A stretch of 6,476 nt of DNA, taken from NCBI GenBank assembly GCA_003232175.1, contig QILX01000014.1, positions 1 to 6,476 on the forward strand, written 5' to 3'. The translations under genes and the position numbers were made by a program. Numbering within the stretch: position 1 is the first letter of the stretch; each line of letters opens with the position of its first letter. The stretch comes from Hyphomicrobiales bacterium (GTDB lineage Bacteria > Pseudomonadota > Alphaproteobacteria > Rhizobiales > SZUA-8). The notes below the pieces were generated by a model. That model was not told the origin of the DNA. It ran no database searches and was given only the letters and a program-made list of their open reading frames with translations. Positions 1 to 5,909 of this stretch are shown here, one piece after another.

Positions 1-45
1 CCACGCCAACCTCAAACAGCTAGATAATATCAGAACTGCGGAATT

Positions 46-78
46 GGCCCTGTTTGTCCACGTTGAACAATCAGGGCC
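46..78 (-). terminator. Stem-loop downstream of flgL, possible transcript end
   Basis: An inverted repeat starts 29 nt after the flgL stop codon. Read on the minus strand it is GGCCCTG, an A/A mismatch, TTGT, a 9-nt loop (TCAACGTGG), ACAA, A, CAGGGCC. That makes 11 paired positions with one internal mismatch. Its place just after the last flagellar gene suggests a 3' end or a stabilising hairpin for the flgE-flgK-flgL mRNA. No T-run follows on either strand, so it is not a textbook intrinsic terminator. It could also serve a convergent plus-strand transcript. Confidence 0.4.
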
Positions 79-107
79 GAGCCGCGAACCCCAACACATT
101 CAAAAAT

Positions 108-1614
108 TTATCTAAGGAAGTTGACCAGCGTCAATCTGGACAAGATTGATGTCGCTTCGAAACTTGCCTGAAGATGGGTCTGAAGTGCCAGGATTTTGGC
201 ACCGACTTCATTCAGATCAACCCCTTCGGTTTCATCAAGTGTCGACCGCGTTAACGAAACCGCGGTTTTGTGGCGCACCTCAGTAGCCTCCAGAACCTGC
301 TGTTTGAGCGCAACTTCGGTCGCGATCTCGCGCACACTTGCCTGGCCGCCGCTGGTCAGAAACCCCGGGACCAACCGCTCCTTGATCTGAATATCGCAAC
401 GCATCGGTTTCCACCGCGGCATCAAATTTCAAAACCGATAAAATAGCGGAAAATTTCAACCCGTCTCTGAGCGCGGCTTCGTTGGCACGTAGACCGTATT
501 TTAAGGTGTATCCATCATCGATACGAGCCGAAACCGCATTCCTGGGGTTGGCGGTTTCGATCTCACCAGTATACCAGAATACCGTATCCGACGCTGTGCC
601 ATCCACCAGTGCCGTGGCGCTCTCAAAGGGCGGCCCATCAACCCGCTGAGGCGGTGTTGCGCTGTCAAATTCGAAGAATTCCGTCCCCGCCTGACTGGCA
701 GATGCCGCCGAAACCGAAGTGGCCACCAGAGTTGTGACCTGAGCGGCAACAGCTGCGCGAAAATTGTCTCCAGTTTCGGTTGCATTGGCTCCGATGAGAA
801 ACTGGGCTTCTGCTGGTGGGTTGGTGGTGGTTGCGGTAAGTGCGAGGGTTTCAGTTGTTCCGTCCGGCAAATCAAATGTGTAGGTGATGCTTTGGCCCGC
901 AAGTGGCGGCGTCGAAGAGAACGTCACGCCGATGGATGTCGGAGATCCTGTTGGCCCGGCAATGGCAGTGCCGGTCAGTTCTGACGTCACGGCATTGAGT
1001 TTGAGGCCGAAGGGGTGGCCGGCGCTGTCTTCGGTAATGGTCACGGCCCCAGAGCTGGCCGCCGGTATGTCCAGCCGACCAAATCCGTTTGAACCGGTAT
1101 CAGCCAGCAGCCGTTCGGCGATCAGGGTTCCCAAACCGTCCCTGGCACCCTCGCCATCGAGAATGGTATCAATGCCGACAACCGGAACCTTATTGCTATC
1201 CTTGCCAGCGAACAAATAGGTCTCGTTGACATTGCTGTTGAGCAGGGCAACAATTTCCTGAGCCTTTTCCTGGGCGCCATATTGCGCCAGGGTCTGACCG
1301 TTTGCACCAACATCGTAGGCCGTCAGTGACAGCGATGAGCGCGTTTCGGCCAGCAATGTATCCATGCGCGTCAACGATTGCTGGGCAACCTCCAAACGCA
1401 GCGAGACCGTCTGAATGGTGCGCTGATACCCCTGAATCTGCGATATCTGGCTGCGTAGATCAAGCGCCAGCGTCCGATCAGATCCAAGATCGGCATAACT
1501 TTGAGCTTTACGCCCCGTACCAAGTTGGATTTGCAGATTCCCAAGCTCGGCGCTGAGGTTTGAAACCGATGAAGGGAGCGCGCTGGGCCTGCCGACCCCA
1601 AAAACCGAAACCAT
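108..1614 (-). CDS. flgL: Flagellar hook-associated protein 3 (FlgL), frame-disrupted near the C-terminus
   Basis: FlgL (HAP3) is the second junction protein between hook and filament; it is exported by the flagellar type III apparatus and sits on FlgK. The ATG at 1614 lies 1 nt after the flgK stop, with GAGG (1622-1625) as ribosome site inside flgK. Residues 1-100 are the flagellin-like helical N-terminus (LGTGRKAQSYADLG at 31-44, then heptad-like QISQIQGYQRTIQ). Residues about 140-350 form a variable beta-rich middle (NETYLFAGKDS, then Thr/Ala-rich strands). The first frame stays flagellin-like to about residue 407 and then becomes nonsense, ending at a stop at 280-282. A second frame carries the true helical C-terminus (IQIKERLVPGFLTSGG, then KILALQTHLQASFEATSIL, ending LVNFLR) to the TAA at 108-110. 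The switch lies near 385-410 and fits one extra base. The repaired protein would be about 501 aa, longer than enterobacterial FlgL (about 317). The family is secure; whether the gene is intact is not. Without the C-terminal helix, polymerisation would be expected to fail. Confidence 0.88.
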
Positions 1615-1615
1615 C

Positions 1616-3487
1616 TTAAATCCTCAATAGAACTTGCATCAGCTCCTGCACCACCGAGATCACTCGGGCACTGGCGGCAAAAGAGTTTTGCAGAACAATC
1701 AGATTGGCAATTTCCTCATCGACATTGACGCCGCTGACCTCCTGCATGCGATTTTCAAGCGCCCTGGTCAGGGTGCCCTGGCTACTGTTGATGCGGGCCG
1801 CATCTTCGGCCTGGGCGGCCTGGGAGGCAATGAACCGCAAGGTGAAATCGCCGATGGATTCTGTGACCGGAGACCCCACCGAGCCCAATCCGGTCGCAGC
1901 CGAATACGTCGTCGTTCCATCCACCAATCGCGAGAGAAGTTCGGTCGGCCGGGTCGCATCGCCCGGAGCCGTCGGCGGGCTGGTCGAAAATATGACAAGG
2001 CTGGACTGGTCAGCAATGACGCTAGGATTTACGGTAATCCGCGCCGCGTAACCAAGCCGCTGATTGCTATCGATGGACGCAGTAAAGGGAGTTCCCCCCG
2101 CGCCATCGGTAAATAGCGGCAGCGCCAGCCCGCCATCAACCAGGGCAGTCGCGGTATTTGTAGATGTCACAGAAGCAATATCAACAGCTGCGGTGGCACC
2201 GTCATCAAGAATGCGGATTGTACTTCCCGACGGGTTGGTCACCGTAAATCCAGTCCCCAGTGCGGTTTGGATATCAGCAGCCGCGGACGCCAGGCCGCTC
2301 GAAAAATCAATTCCGAAAACTGTGTCGTTTGGATTTGCCGTGACGGTGTCGTCCAAGGGTAGAACCGTGGCATCGTCCACCCGGATCAGCGTCACTGTCT
2401 GTTCGGTTCCCGGCGGCGTCACCGTGAACGTTACCGAAACCGGGTTGCCGGTTAATAGAGCGCTGACATCAAGGTCAAAGCCGTCCTGGGCGCCAACACT
2501 CACAGCACTCCCCGGCACCTCGATTGACGACAGGGCCTGGGCGAGAGCGGCGGCGATTTCGTCGAGCTGGGCCTGGGTTTTGACAAACACATCATCGCGC
2601 AATTGCCGGTAGGCACCGATCTTGCCGCCCTTGATGCCGTTTCCGGTAAAAAGGTCAATCGTTCCGCCATTGCCGTTGTTAAGAATTATAGTACCCAGGG
2701 TTCGTATGGCGGGATCGTTGTCGTAGACCGATTGCGGTGTCACCGCCGGTCGGCTGTCAAAAGAGAGGGATTGAGTGAAACCGCCGTCAACCAGCAGATG
2801 CCCCGACGAGGTAAAAACCCGTGCCTGCCCTGAACCCGTGGTCTGCACATTGAGTTCCAGATATTGCGACATCTCGGTGATGATCTGGTCCCGCTGGTCA
2901 AGCAGTGCTTGCGAACCTGAGGATATCGGCGCGCTAACACCAATTTTCTTGTTTACGCTGGCGAGTTCAGCGATCAGGCGGTTGACCGAGTTTACCGACC
3001 GCTCAATGCCGTTTTCGGCCTCCCCCCTGAAATCCTGGATTTTTGTTGATAGCGAATTGAGCTGGTTGGCCAGCGAGGTTGCCAGATTCATAACACTGGT
3101 TCTGGCCTCCACAGCATTCGGTGAATCCGATAGAGAGCGCAACGCATCAACAAAATTATTGTAGGTATTATCGATTGAGCCAGACTCTCCGGGAATACCC
3201 AGCATCTGGTCAAGACGTCCAAGGAGATCCGCTTTGACCAGCGATGCGCCTTCGGCGGTAATTTCACCACGCAGCTGGCGCTGCAGCAATTCATCGATAT
3301 CGCGGGTGATATCGGCGATGCTGACACCAGCGGACCGCGAACCTGAAACCAGGTTTTCGGTCCGCACGGTTTTTTGGGTGTACCCTTGTGTGCCGGCATT
3401 GGAAACATTTTCCGAAACCACGCCGATCGAAGTCTGAGTCGCCGACATACCGCTGATGGCGTTGTAGAGCGCCGCTGATAAACCCAT
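1616..3487 (-). CDS. flgK: Flagellar hook-associated protein 1 (FlgK)
   Basis: FlgK (HAP1) forms the first junction ring on the distal hook end and is secreted through the flagellar type III apparatus. The 623-aa protein has the axial-protein plan. An N-terminal D0 helix and rod/hook motif come first (MGLSAALYNAISGMSATQ, then NVSNAGTQGYTQK at 27-39). A long helical D1 follows, about 55-215 (DELLQRQLRGEIT, LDQMLGIPGESGSIDNTYNNF, ALLDQRDQIITEMSQYL). A Gly/Thr-rich beta middle covers about 330-500, and the closing helix is NLIVLQNSFAASARVISVVQELMQVLLRI at 595-623. An in-frame ATG 30 nt upstream (3517) would add MGGSEKKGEN. I prefer 3487, because AAAGGGG (3493-3499) sits 5 nt before it, the upstream ATG has no visible ribosome site, and family members begin at MGLS. 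It follows flgE by 50 nt and abuts flgL, so the three are probably co-transcribed. It is longer than the E. coli protein (about 547 aa) because of the middle insert. Confidence 0.95.
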   Translation of the reverse strand: MGLSAALYNAISGMSATQTSIGVVSENVSNAGTQGYTQKTVRTENLVSGSRSAGVSIADITRDIDELLQRQLRGEITAEGASLVKADLLGRLDQMLGIPGESGSIDNTYNNFVDALRSLSDSPNAVEARTSVMNLATSLANQLNSLSTKIQDFRGEAENGIERSVNSVNRLIAELASVNKKIGVSAPISSGSQALLDQRDQIITEMSQYLELNVQTTGSGQARVFTSSGHLLVDGGFTQSLSFDSRPAVTPQSVYDNDPAIRTLGTIILNNGNGGTIDLFTGNGIKGGKIGAYRQLRDDVFVKTQAQLDEIAAALAQALSSIEVPGSAVSVGAQDGFDLDVSALLTGNPVSVTFTVTPPGTEQTVTLIRVDDATVLPLDDTVTANPNDTVFGIDFSSGLASAAADIQTALGTGFTVTNPSGSTIRILDDGATAAVDIASVTSTNTATALVDGGLALPLFTDGAGGTPFTASIDSNQRLGYAARITVNPSVIADQSSLVIFSTSPPTAPGDATRPTELLSRLVDGTTTYSAATGLGSVGSPVTESIGDFTLRFIASQAAQAEDAARINSSQGTLTRALENRMQEVSGVNVDEEIANLIVLQNSFAASARVISVVQELMQVLLRI

Positions 3488-3537
3488 GTTTTCCCCTTTC
3501 TTCTCCGACCCGCCCATTCAGGCCGGAATATTGCCGG

Positions 3538-4893
3538 TCAGCGCTTCATATTCAGGACTTCCTGGATCATCTGGTCCGCAGTGGTGACAATTCGGGTACC
3601 CGCCGCGTAGGCCTGCTGGGTTATGATCAGTTTGGAAAACTCAGATGCGATATCAGAGTTCGCGCCCTCGAGACGGCTGGCCAGAATCGAGCCCTGAGCG
3701 CCAAGGATCGCCGTGCCCGAATCCCGTGTCTCTCCGAACGCCCCGCCATCGAGCTTCTTCAGCGCACCATCGGCGTTGAAGCTCGCCAGGGTCACTTCGA
3801 AGAGCTCCAGGGTTTCACCATTGGTGTAGGAGCCGACAATACGTCCCGATTCCGACACGACCACACCGGCAAGTTCTCCTGAGGCGTACCCGTTCTGCTC
3901 AAGCTCGTTGACCTTGGCAACTCCGTTGGGATCGGCAAAACTCGTGACCGAATTTGAGCCGTGATCGAGAGTGATACTGCCCAGATTATTACCGCTGACG
4001 GTGAGAGCGGTTATCGTTGTTGTGTTAATTGCCGGGCTAAGATTGCCCGAAGCGTTAAAGACATAGTCGGTACCGACATTCCTCCAGGCCACCGTTGCGC
4101 CGGCCGCACTTGGGTCGGTCTGATAAAAAAGGTTCCACGTATCGGAGGAAATTTTGCCCCAGCGGAACTGGACATTTACCGGTGACCCAACGGCATCGAA
4201 CGCGGTCACGGCACCGCCGGCGATGGTCCGGTTGATAAAGACGGTATTCTCGGTGCCGTTCACTGTGCCGGCACCACCGGTAGTCGGGTCTATGGTAAAA
4301 TCAGCTGCCAGAAGTTTTTCACTGTCCGTGACATCGGGGTCGGAATTGGCGGTGAGCGGATAACTCGCCAGATTGGCCTTATAGTCAATCGACGTGGTAA
4401 TTCGCGCTGGCAGAAAATCATTGGTCACCTCGACGATGGTGGGAGAACCACCGGAGGGGTTTCCGGTCAAGGGATCAATGGCGAGCCCCTTGAGATAATA
4501 ACCGCTGGAATTGACCAGAAAGCCGTTGCGGTCGAGTTCAAAGTCACCGCGTCTGGTATATTGGTTGATATTGGTGAAGAGCGGATTTCCGTCCGCCTCA
4601 CCTGAACTTTCTTCGACGATGAAATAACCATCGCCATTGATGGCCATGTGGGTCGCAACATCAGAAGGCTTGATATCACCGCCAATTGTGTTGGTGGCCC
4701 GGCTGAGGCCCTGCACCGACCCGCCGCGCTGCCGCCGGGGCTGGCTGTCGAAAACCAGATCCGCGAAAACCGTTTCGGTTCGCTTGAAACCGGTGGTCTG
4801 CGAGTTGGCAATATTGTCCGAGATATGTTCCAACGCAAAAGCTTGCGCATTAATGCCAGAAATGGCCGTCGTCATTGCACCGAAAATACCCAT
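3538..4893 (-). CDS. flgE: Flagellar hook protein FlgE
   Basis: FlgE polymerises into the curved hook that joins the basal-body rod to the filament. It is exported by the flagellar type III system and assembles under the FlgD cap. The 451-aa protein starts MGIFGAMTTAISGINAQAFA and carries the rod/hook signature NIANSQTTGFK at 27-37. Next come the conserved patches MAINGDGYFIV (83-93) and YTRRGDFELDRNGFLVNSSGYYLKG, then a variable beta-rich D2-like centre (about 165-330). The C-terminal helix is ASEFSKLIITQQAYAAGTRIV followed by TTADQMIQEVLNMKR. This is the alphaproteobacterial, rhizobial-type FlgE, somewhat longer than enterobacterial FlgE (about 400 aa). The ATG is backed by a strong GGAGG (4900-4904) 6 nt upstream. 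It is the first gene after a sigma-54 promoter and leads flgK and flgL. The frame is intact. FlgF or FlgG are less likely, since both are much shorter. Confidence 0.95.
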   Translation of the reverse strand: MGIFGAMTTAISGINAQAFALEHISDNIANSQTTGFKRTETVFADLVFDSQPRRQRGGSVQGLSRATNTIGGDIKPSDVATHMAINGDGYFIVEESSGEADGNPLFTNINQYTRRGDFELDRNGFLVNSSGYYLKGLAIDPLTGNPSGGSPTIVEVTNDFLPARITTSIDYKANLASYPLTANSDPDVTDSEKLLAADFTIDPTTGGAGTVNGTENTVFINRTIAGGAVTAFDAVGSPVNVQFRWGKISSDTWNLFYQTDPSAAGATVAWRNVGTDYVFNASGNLSPAINTTTITALTVSGNNLGSITLDHGSNSVTSFADPNGVAKVNELEQNGYASGELAGVVVSESGRIVGSYTNGETLELFEVTLASFNADGALKKLDGGAFGETRDSGTAILGAQGSILASRLEGANSDIASEFSKLIITQQAYAAGTRIVTTADQMIQEVLNMKR

Positions 4894-4962
4894 ATTGAAC
4901 CTCCGAGACTGCCGGTACCGCCCGCCAAATCGGGGGGAACGCGGAAAGGGTCGGGTTACAAA

Positions 4963-4978
4963 TGCAAAGCAAGTGCCA
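4963..4978 (-). promoter_or_regulatory. Sigma-54 (RpoN) -24/-12 promoter of the flgE operon
   Basis: Read on the minus strand the site is TGGCAC-TTGCT-TTGCA, preceded by another T. It matches the sigma-54 consensus TGGCAC-N5-TTGCW at every specified core position. The GG and GC dinucleotides are 12 bp apart, as required. The predicted start of transcription is near 4952, giving a leader of roughly 58 nt before the flgE ATG. Sigma-54 promoters need an upstream-bound AAA+ activator. In alphaproteobacterial flagellar systems that is typically a FlbD- or FleQ-like protein, not encoded in this window. The motif is directly visible; its activity is inferred. Confidence 0.85.
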
Positions 4979-4981
4979 ATA

Positions 4982-5053
4982 GCAAATTGTGGTAAATCAA
5001 AGGTTTAAATCGGGCCGTTTGGGGGCGAAAATGAGCGCTAGGGAACAATTTGC
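4982..5053. repeat. Spaced 9-bp inverted repeat upstream of the flgE promoter, candidate activator sites
   Basis: GCAAATTGT at 4982-4990 (plus strand) is matched exactly by its reverse complement ACAATTTGC at 5045-5053. The arm centres are 63 bp apart, about six helical turns, so a protein bound to both would sit on one face of the helix. One arm abuts the -24 element (centre about -34). The other lies at about -97, a typical distance for a sigma-54 enhancer. The distal arm is part of CGGCAAATT (minus strand, 5047-5055), which loosely recalls the CGGCAAA core I associate with Caulobacter FlbD (ftr) sites; that likeness is from memory. The repeat is certain; its role is inferred. Confidence 0.45.
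4995..5007 (+). promoter_or_regulatory. Putative IHF binding site
   Basis: AATCAA-AGGT-TTA fits the IHF consensus WATCAA-N4-TTR at every specified position. It lies at about -43 to -55 from the predicted sigma-54 start, between the promoter and the distal repeat arm, within an AT-rich patch (4981-5010). IHF sites at this position are characteristic of Caulobacter sigma-54 flagellar promoters, where bending brings the activator to the polymerase. The consensus is degenerate enough to occur by chance, but the placement adds weight. Confidence 0.6.
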
Positions 5054-5060
5054 CGCCCCC
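5021..5060 (-). terminator. GC-rich hairpin after the methyltransferase gene
   Basis: On the minus strand GGGGGCG (5054-5060) pairs with CGCCCCC (5021-5027). A short AAAT/ATTT extension continues the stem inside a small internal loop. The structure begins 13 nt after the methyltransferase stop. It may end that transcript and insulate the flgE promoter from it. No T-run follows, so factor-independent termination is doubtful. It overlaps the distal arm of the 9-bp repeat, so the GC tracts could instead belong to the enhancer. Confidence 0.3.
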
Positions 5061-5073
5061 GCCTCGTCAGCCT

Positions 5074-5760
5074 TTAAAGGCAGACTAAAACAGCAATACC
5101 GCCGGTAGCCATTTTCTTGCCCATATCGAACAGGTGTTGCCTGGTGTTGCAGAAAAAATAGGCGACATCCCATATGCCGGTCGAAGGGTCGACAGCGGTT
5201 GCCGATATGCCCGCCGCATCGCCCCCCGCGCTAAGAAGTGCTGGCTTCATGATTTGCGGGAAATCACTGCCATAGTGATTGTAGTGAAACGTCGACCGAT
5301 TATCGGGCTCCGGCATCGCTTGGGATCTGAACATGATCTTTGGCGCCGGCACGGTGATCTGTACGATGCCATGAGGTCCGGCAATGCGCATCAGTTCCGC
5401 CATGCCGGCAAGGTCATTGGCCAGATGTTCGATCACGTGATTGGCGATAACCCAGCCATACCTGCCGTCGCTGCGATCAATTCGCATCAGGTTCAAATGG
5501 TTGTCCTTGCCGAATATGGAAAGCTCAAAGGACTTGAACCGTGTCCGGGGTGCGCCGGGATCCGGCGCAAACTGCAGACAGTCAGCGGTGCCAAGAAACC
5601 GATCCGGGATAGCATTGTAAATCAGGCGCAATACCCGATGTCGCTCAAGCGAGAGGCATTTCAGACAGCTTGGCGTCAATCCATCTCGGGTCATGCGACC
5701 GAAGGGCCCCGGCCCAAATTTCCGCCCGCCGCAAATCACACAAGGGTCTTGTTTGGCCAT
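5074..5760 (-). CDS. Putative SAM-dependent methyltransferase with N-terminal CxxC...CxxC zinc knuckle
   Basis: The 228-aa protein begins MAKQDPCVICGG. Cys7, Cys10, Cys32 and Cys35 form a likely zinc-binding pair of CxxC knuckles. Then come SLERHRVLRL (37-46), a glycine-poor motif-I region LQFAPDPG (62-69), NHVIEHLANDLAGMAEL (107-123; the acidic, His-flanked post-motif helix of type 11 methyltransferases), the strand HGIVQITVPAP (130-140) and HYNHYGSDF (159-167). This resembles the group of small class I methyltransferase-like proteins with a Cys-rich head and a degenerate L(H/Q)xAPEP motif; substrate and partners are unknown to me. I chose the ATG at 5760 because AGGAG (5769-5773) sits 8 nt before it; a GTG at 5778 would add six residues but would include that ribosome site. 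It is 180 bp upstream of flgE on the same strand, but has its own gap and an intervening hairpin and promoter. It is probably not part of the flagellar operon. Modification of surface glycans or flagellin is possible but unsupported. Confidence 0.72.
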   Translation of the reverse strand: MAKQDPCVICGGRKFGPGPFGRMTRDGLTPSCLKCLSLERHRVLRLIYNAIPDRFLGTADCLQFAPDPGAPRTRFKSFELSIFGKDNHLNLMRIDRSDGRYGWVIANHVIEHLANDLAGMAELMRIAGPHGIVQITVPAPKIMFRSQAMPEPDNRSTFHYNHYGSDFPQIMKPALLSAGGDAAGISATAVDPSTGIWDVAYFFCNTRQHLFDMGKKMATGGIAVLVCL

Positions 5761-5879
5761 ACCGGTCTCTCCTGACACATCTTACTGACACCCGAATTCG
5801 ACCGTCGGGGGCCTCGCCTGCAAAGACATTTATACGACCGGAGCGAATAGACCCGAAAATTCGCAGACTTGTCACCGGC

Positions 5880-5897
5880 CCGGCTGAGTGCAGCCGG
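5880..5897 (-). terminator. Perfect hairpin downstream of the SDR gene
   Basis: CCGGCTG and CAGCCGG form a perfect 7-bp stem with a 4-nt loop, starting 12 nt after the SDR stop codon. Its position and strength suggest a transcript end separating the SDR gene from the methyltransferase gene. The bases that follow on the minus strand are GC-rich with no T-run, so it is only terminator-like. The rest of the 5761-5909 gap shows no further gene. Confidence 0.4.
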
Positions 5898-5909
5898 ACC
5901 AGGACAGGC

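Noticed and set aside
385..410. Programmed ribosomal frameshift in flgL
   Set aside because: There is no slippery heptamer, no stop codon at the junction to force a pause, and no visible internal Shine-Dalgarno stimulator.
501..902. Minus-strand 133-codon frame inside flgL
   Set aside because: It is an alternative frame of the flgL middle domain; the flgL frame continues through it with coherent family features.
1634..2612. Several plus-strand open frames opposite flgK, up to about 180 codons
   Set aside because: They lie antisense to a clear flgK frame, have no ribosome sites or recognisable motifs, and read as low-complexity shadows of GC-rich coding DNA.
3488..3517. Upstream in-frame ATG at 3517 as the flgK start
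   Set aside because: It would add ten residues not typical of FlgK, has no ribosome site, and the AAAGGGG site would fall inside the coding region.
3520..3540. CCGG-CAATATT-CCGG mini-hairpin at the flgE stop as a terminator between flgE and flgK
   Set aside because: The stem is only 4 bp with no T-run, and the genes are 50 bp apart in the same conserved order, so co-transcription is more likely.
5071..5082. 12-bp palindrome at the methyltransferase stop (GCCTTTAAAGGC) as a terminator
   Set aside because: It has no room for a loop, so it cannot form a stable RNA hairpin at full length. It may be an incidental palindrome.
5134..5775. Plus-strand 213-codon frame opposite the methyltransferase gene
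   Set aside because: The minus-strand frame has the CxxC pairs, the NHVIEHL motif and a good ribosome site. The plus-strand frame has none of these and looks like an antisense shadow.
5829..5834. TATAAA (minus strand) as a -10 box for the methyltransferase gene
   Set aside because: No convincing -35 hexamer lies 16-18 bp upstream (the best is TTCGGG), so a sigma-70-type promoter is not supported beyond one AT-rich hexamer.
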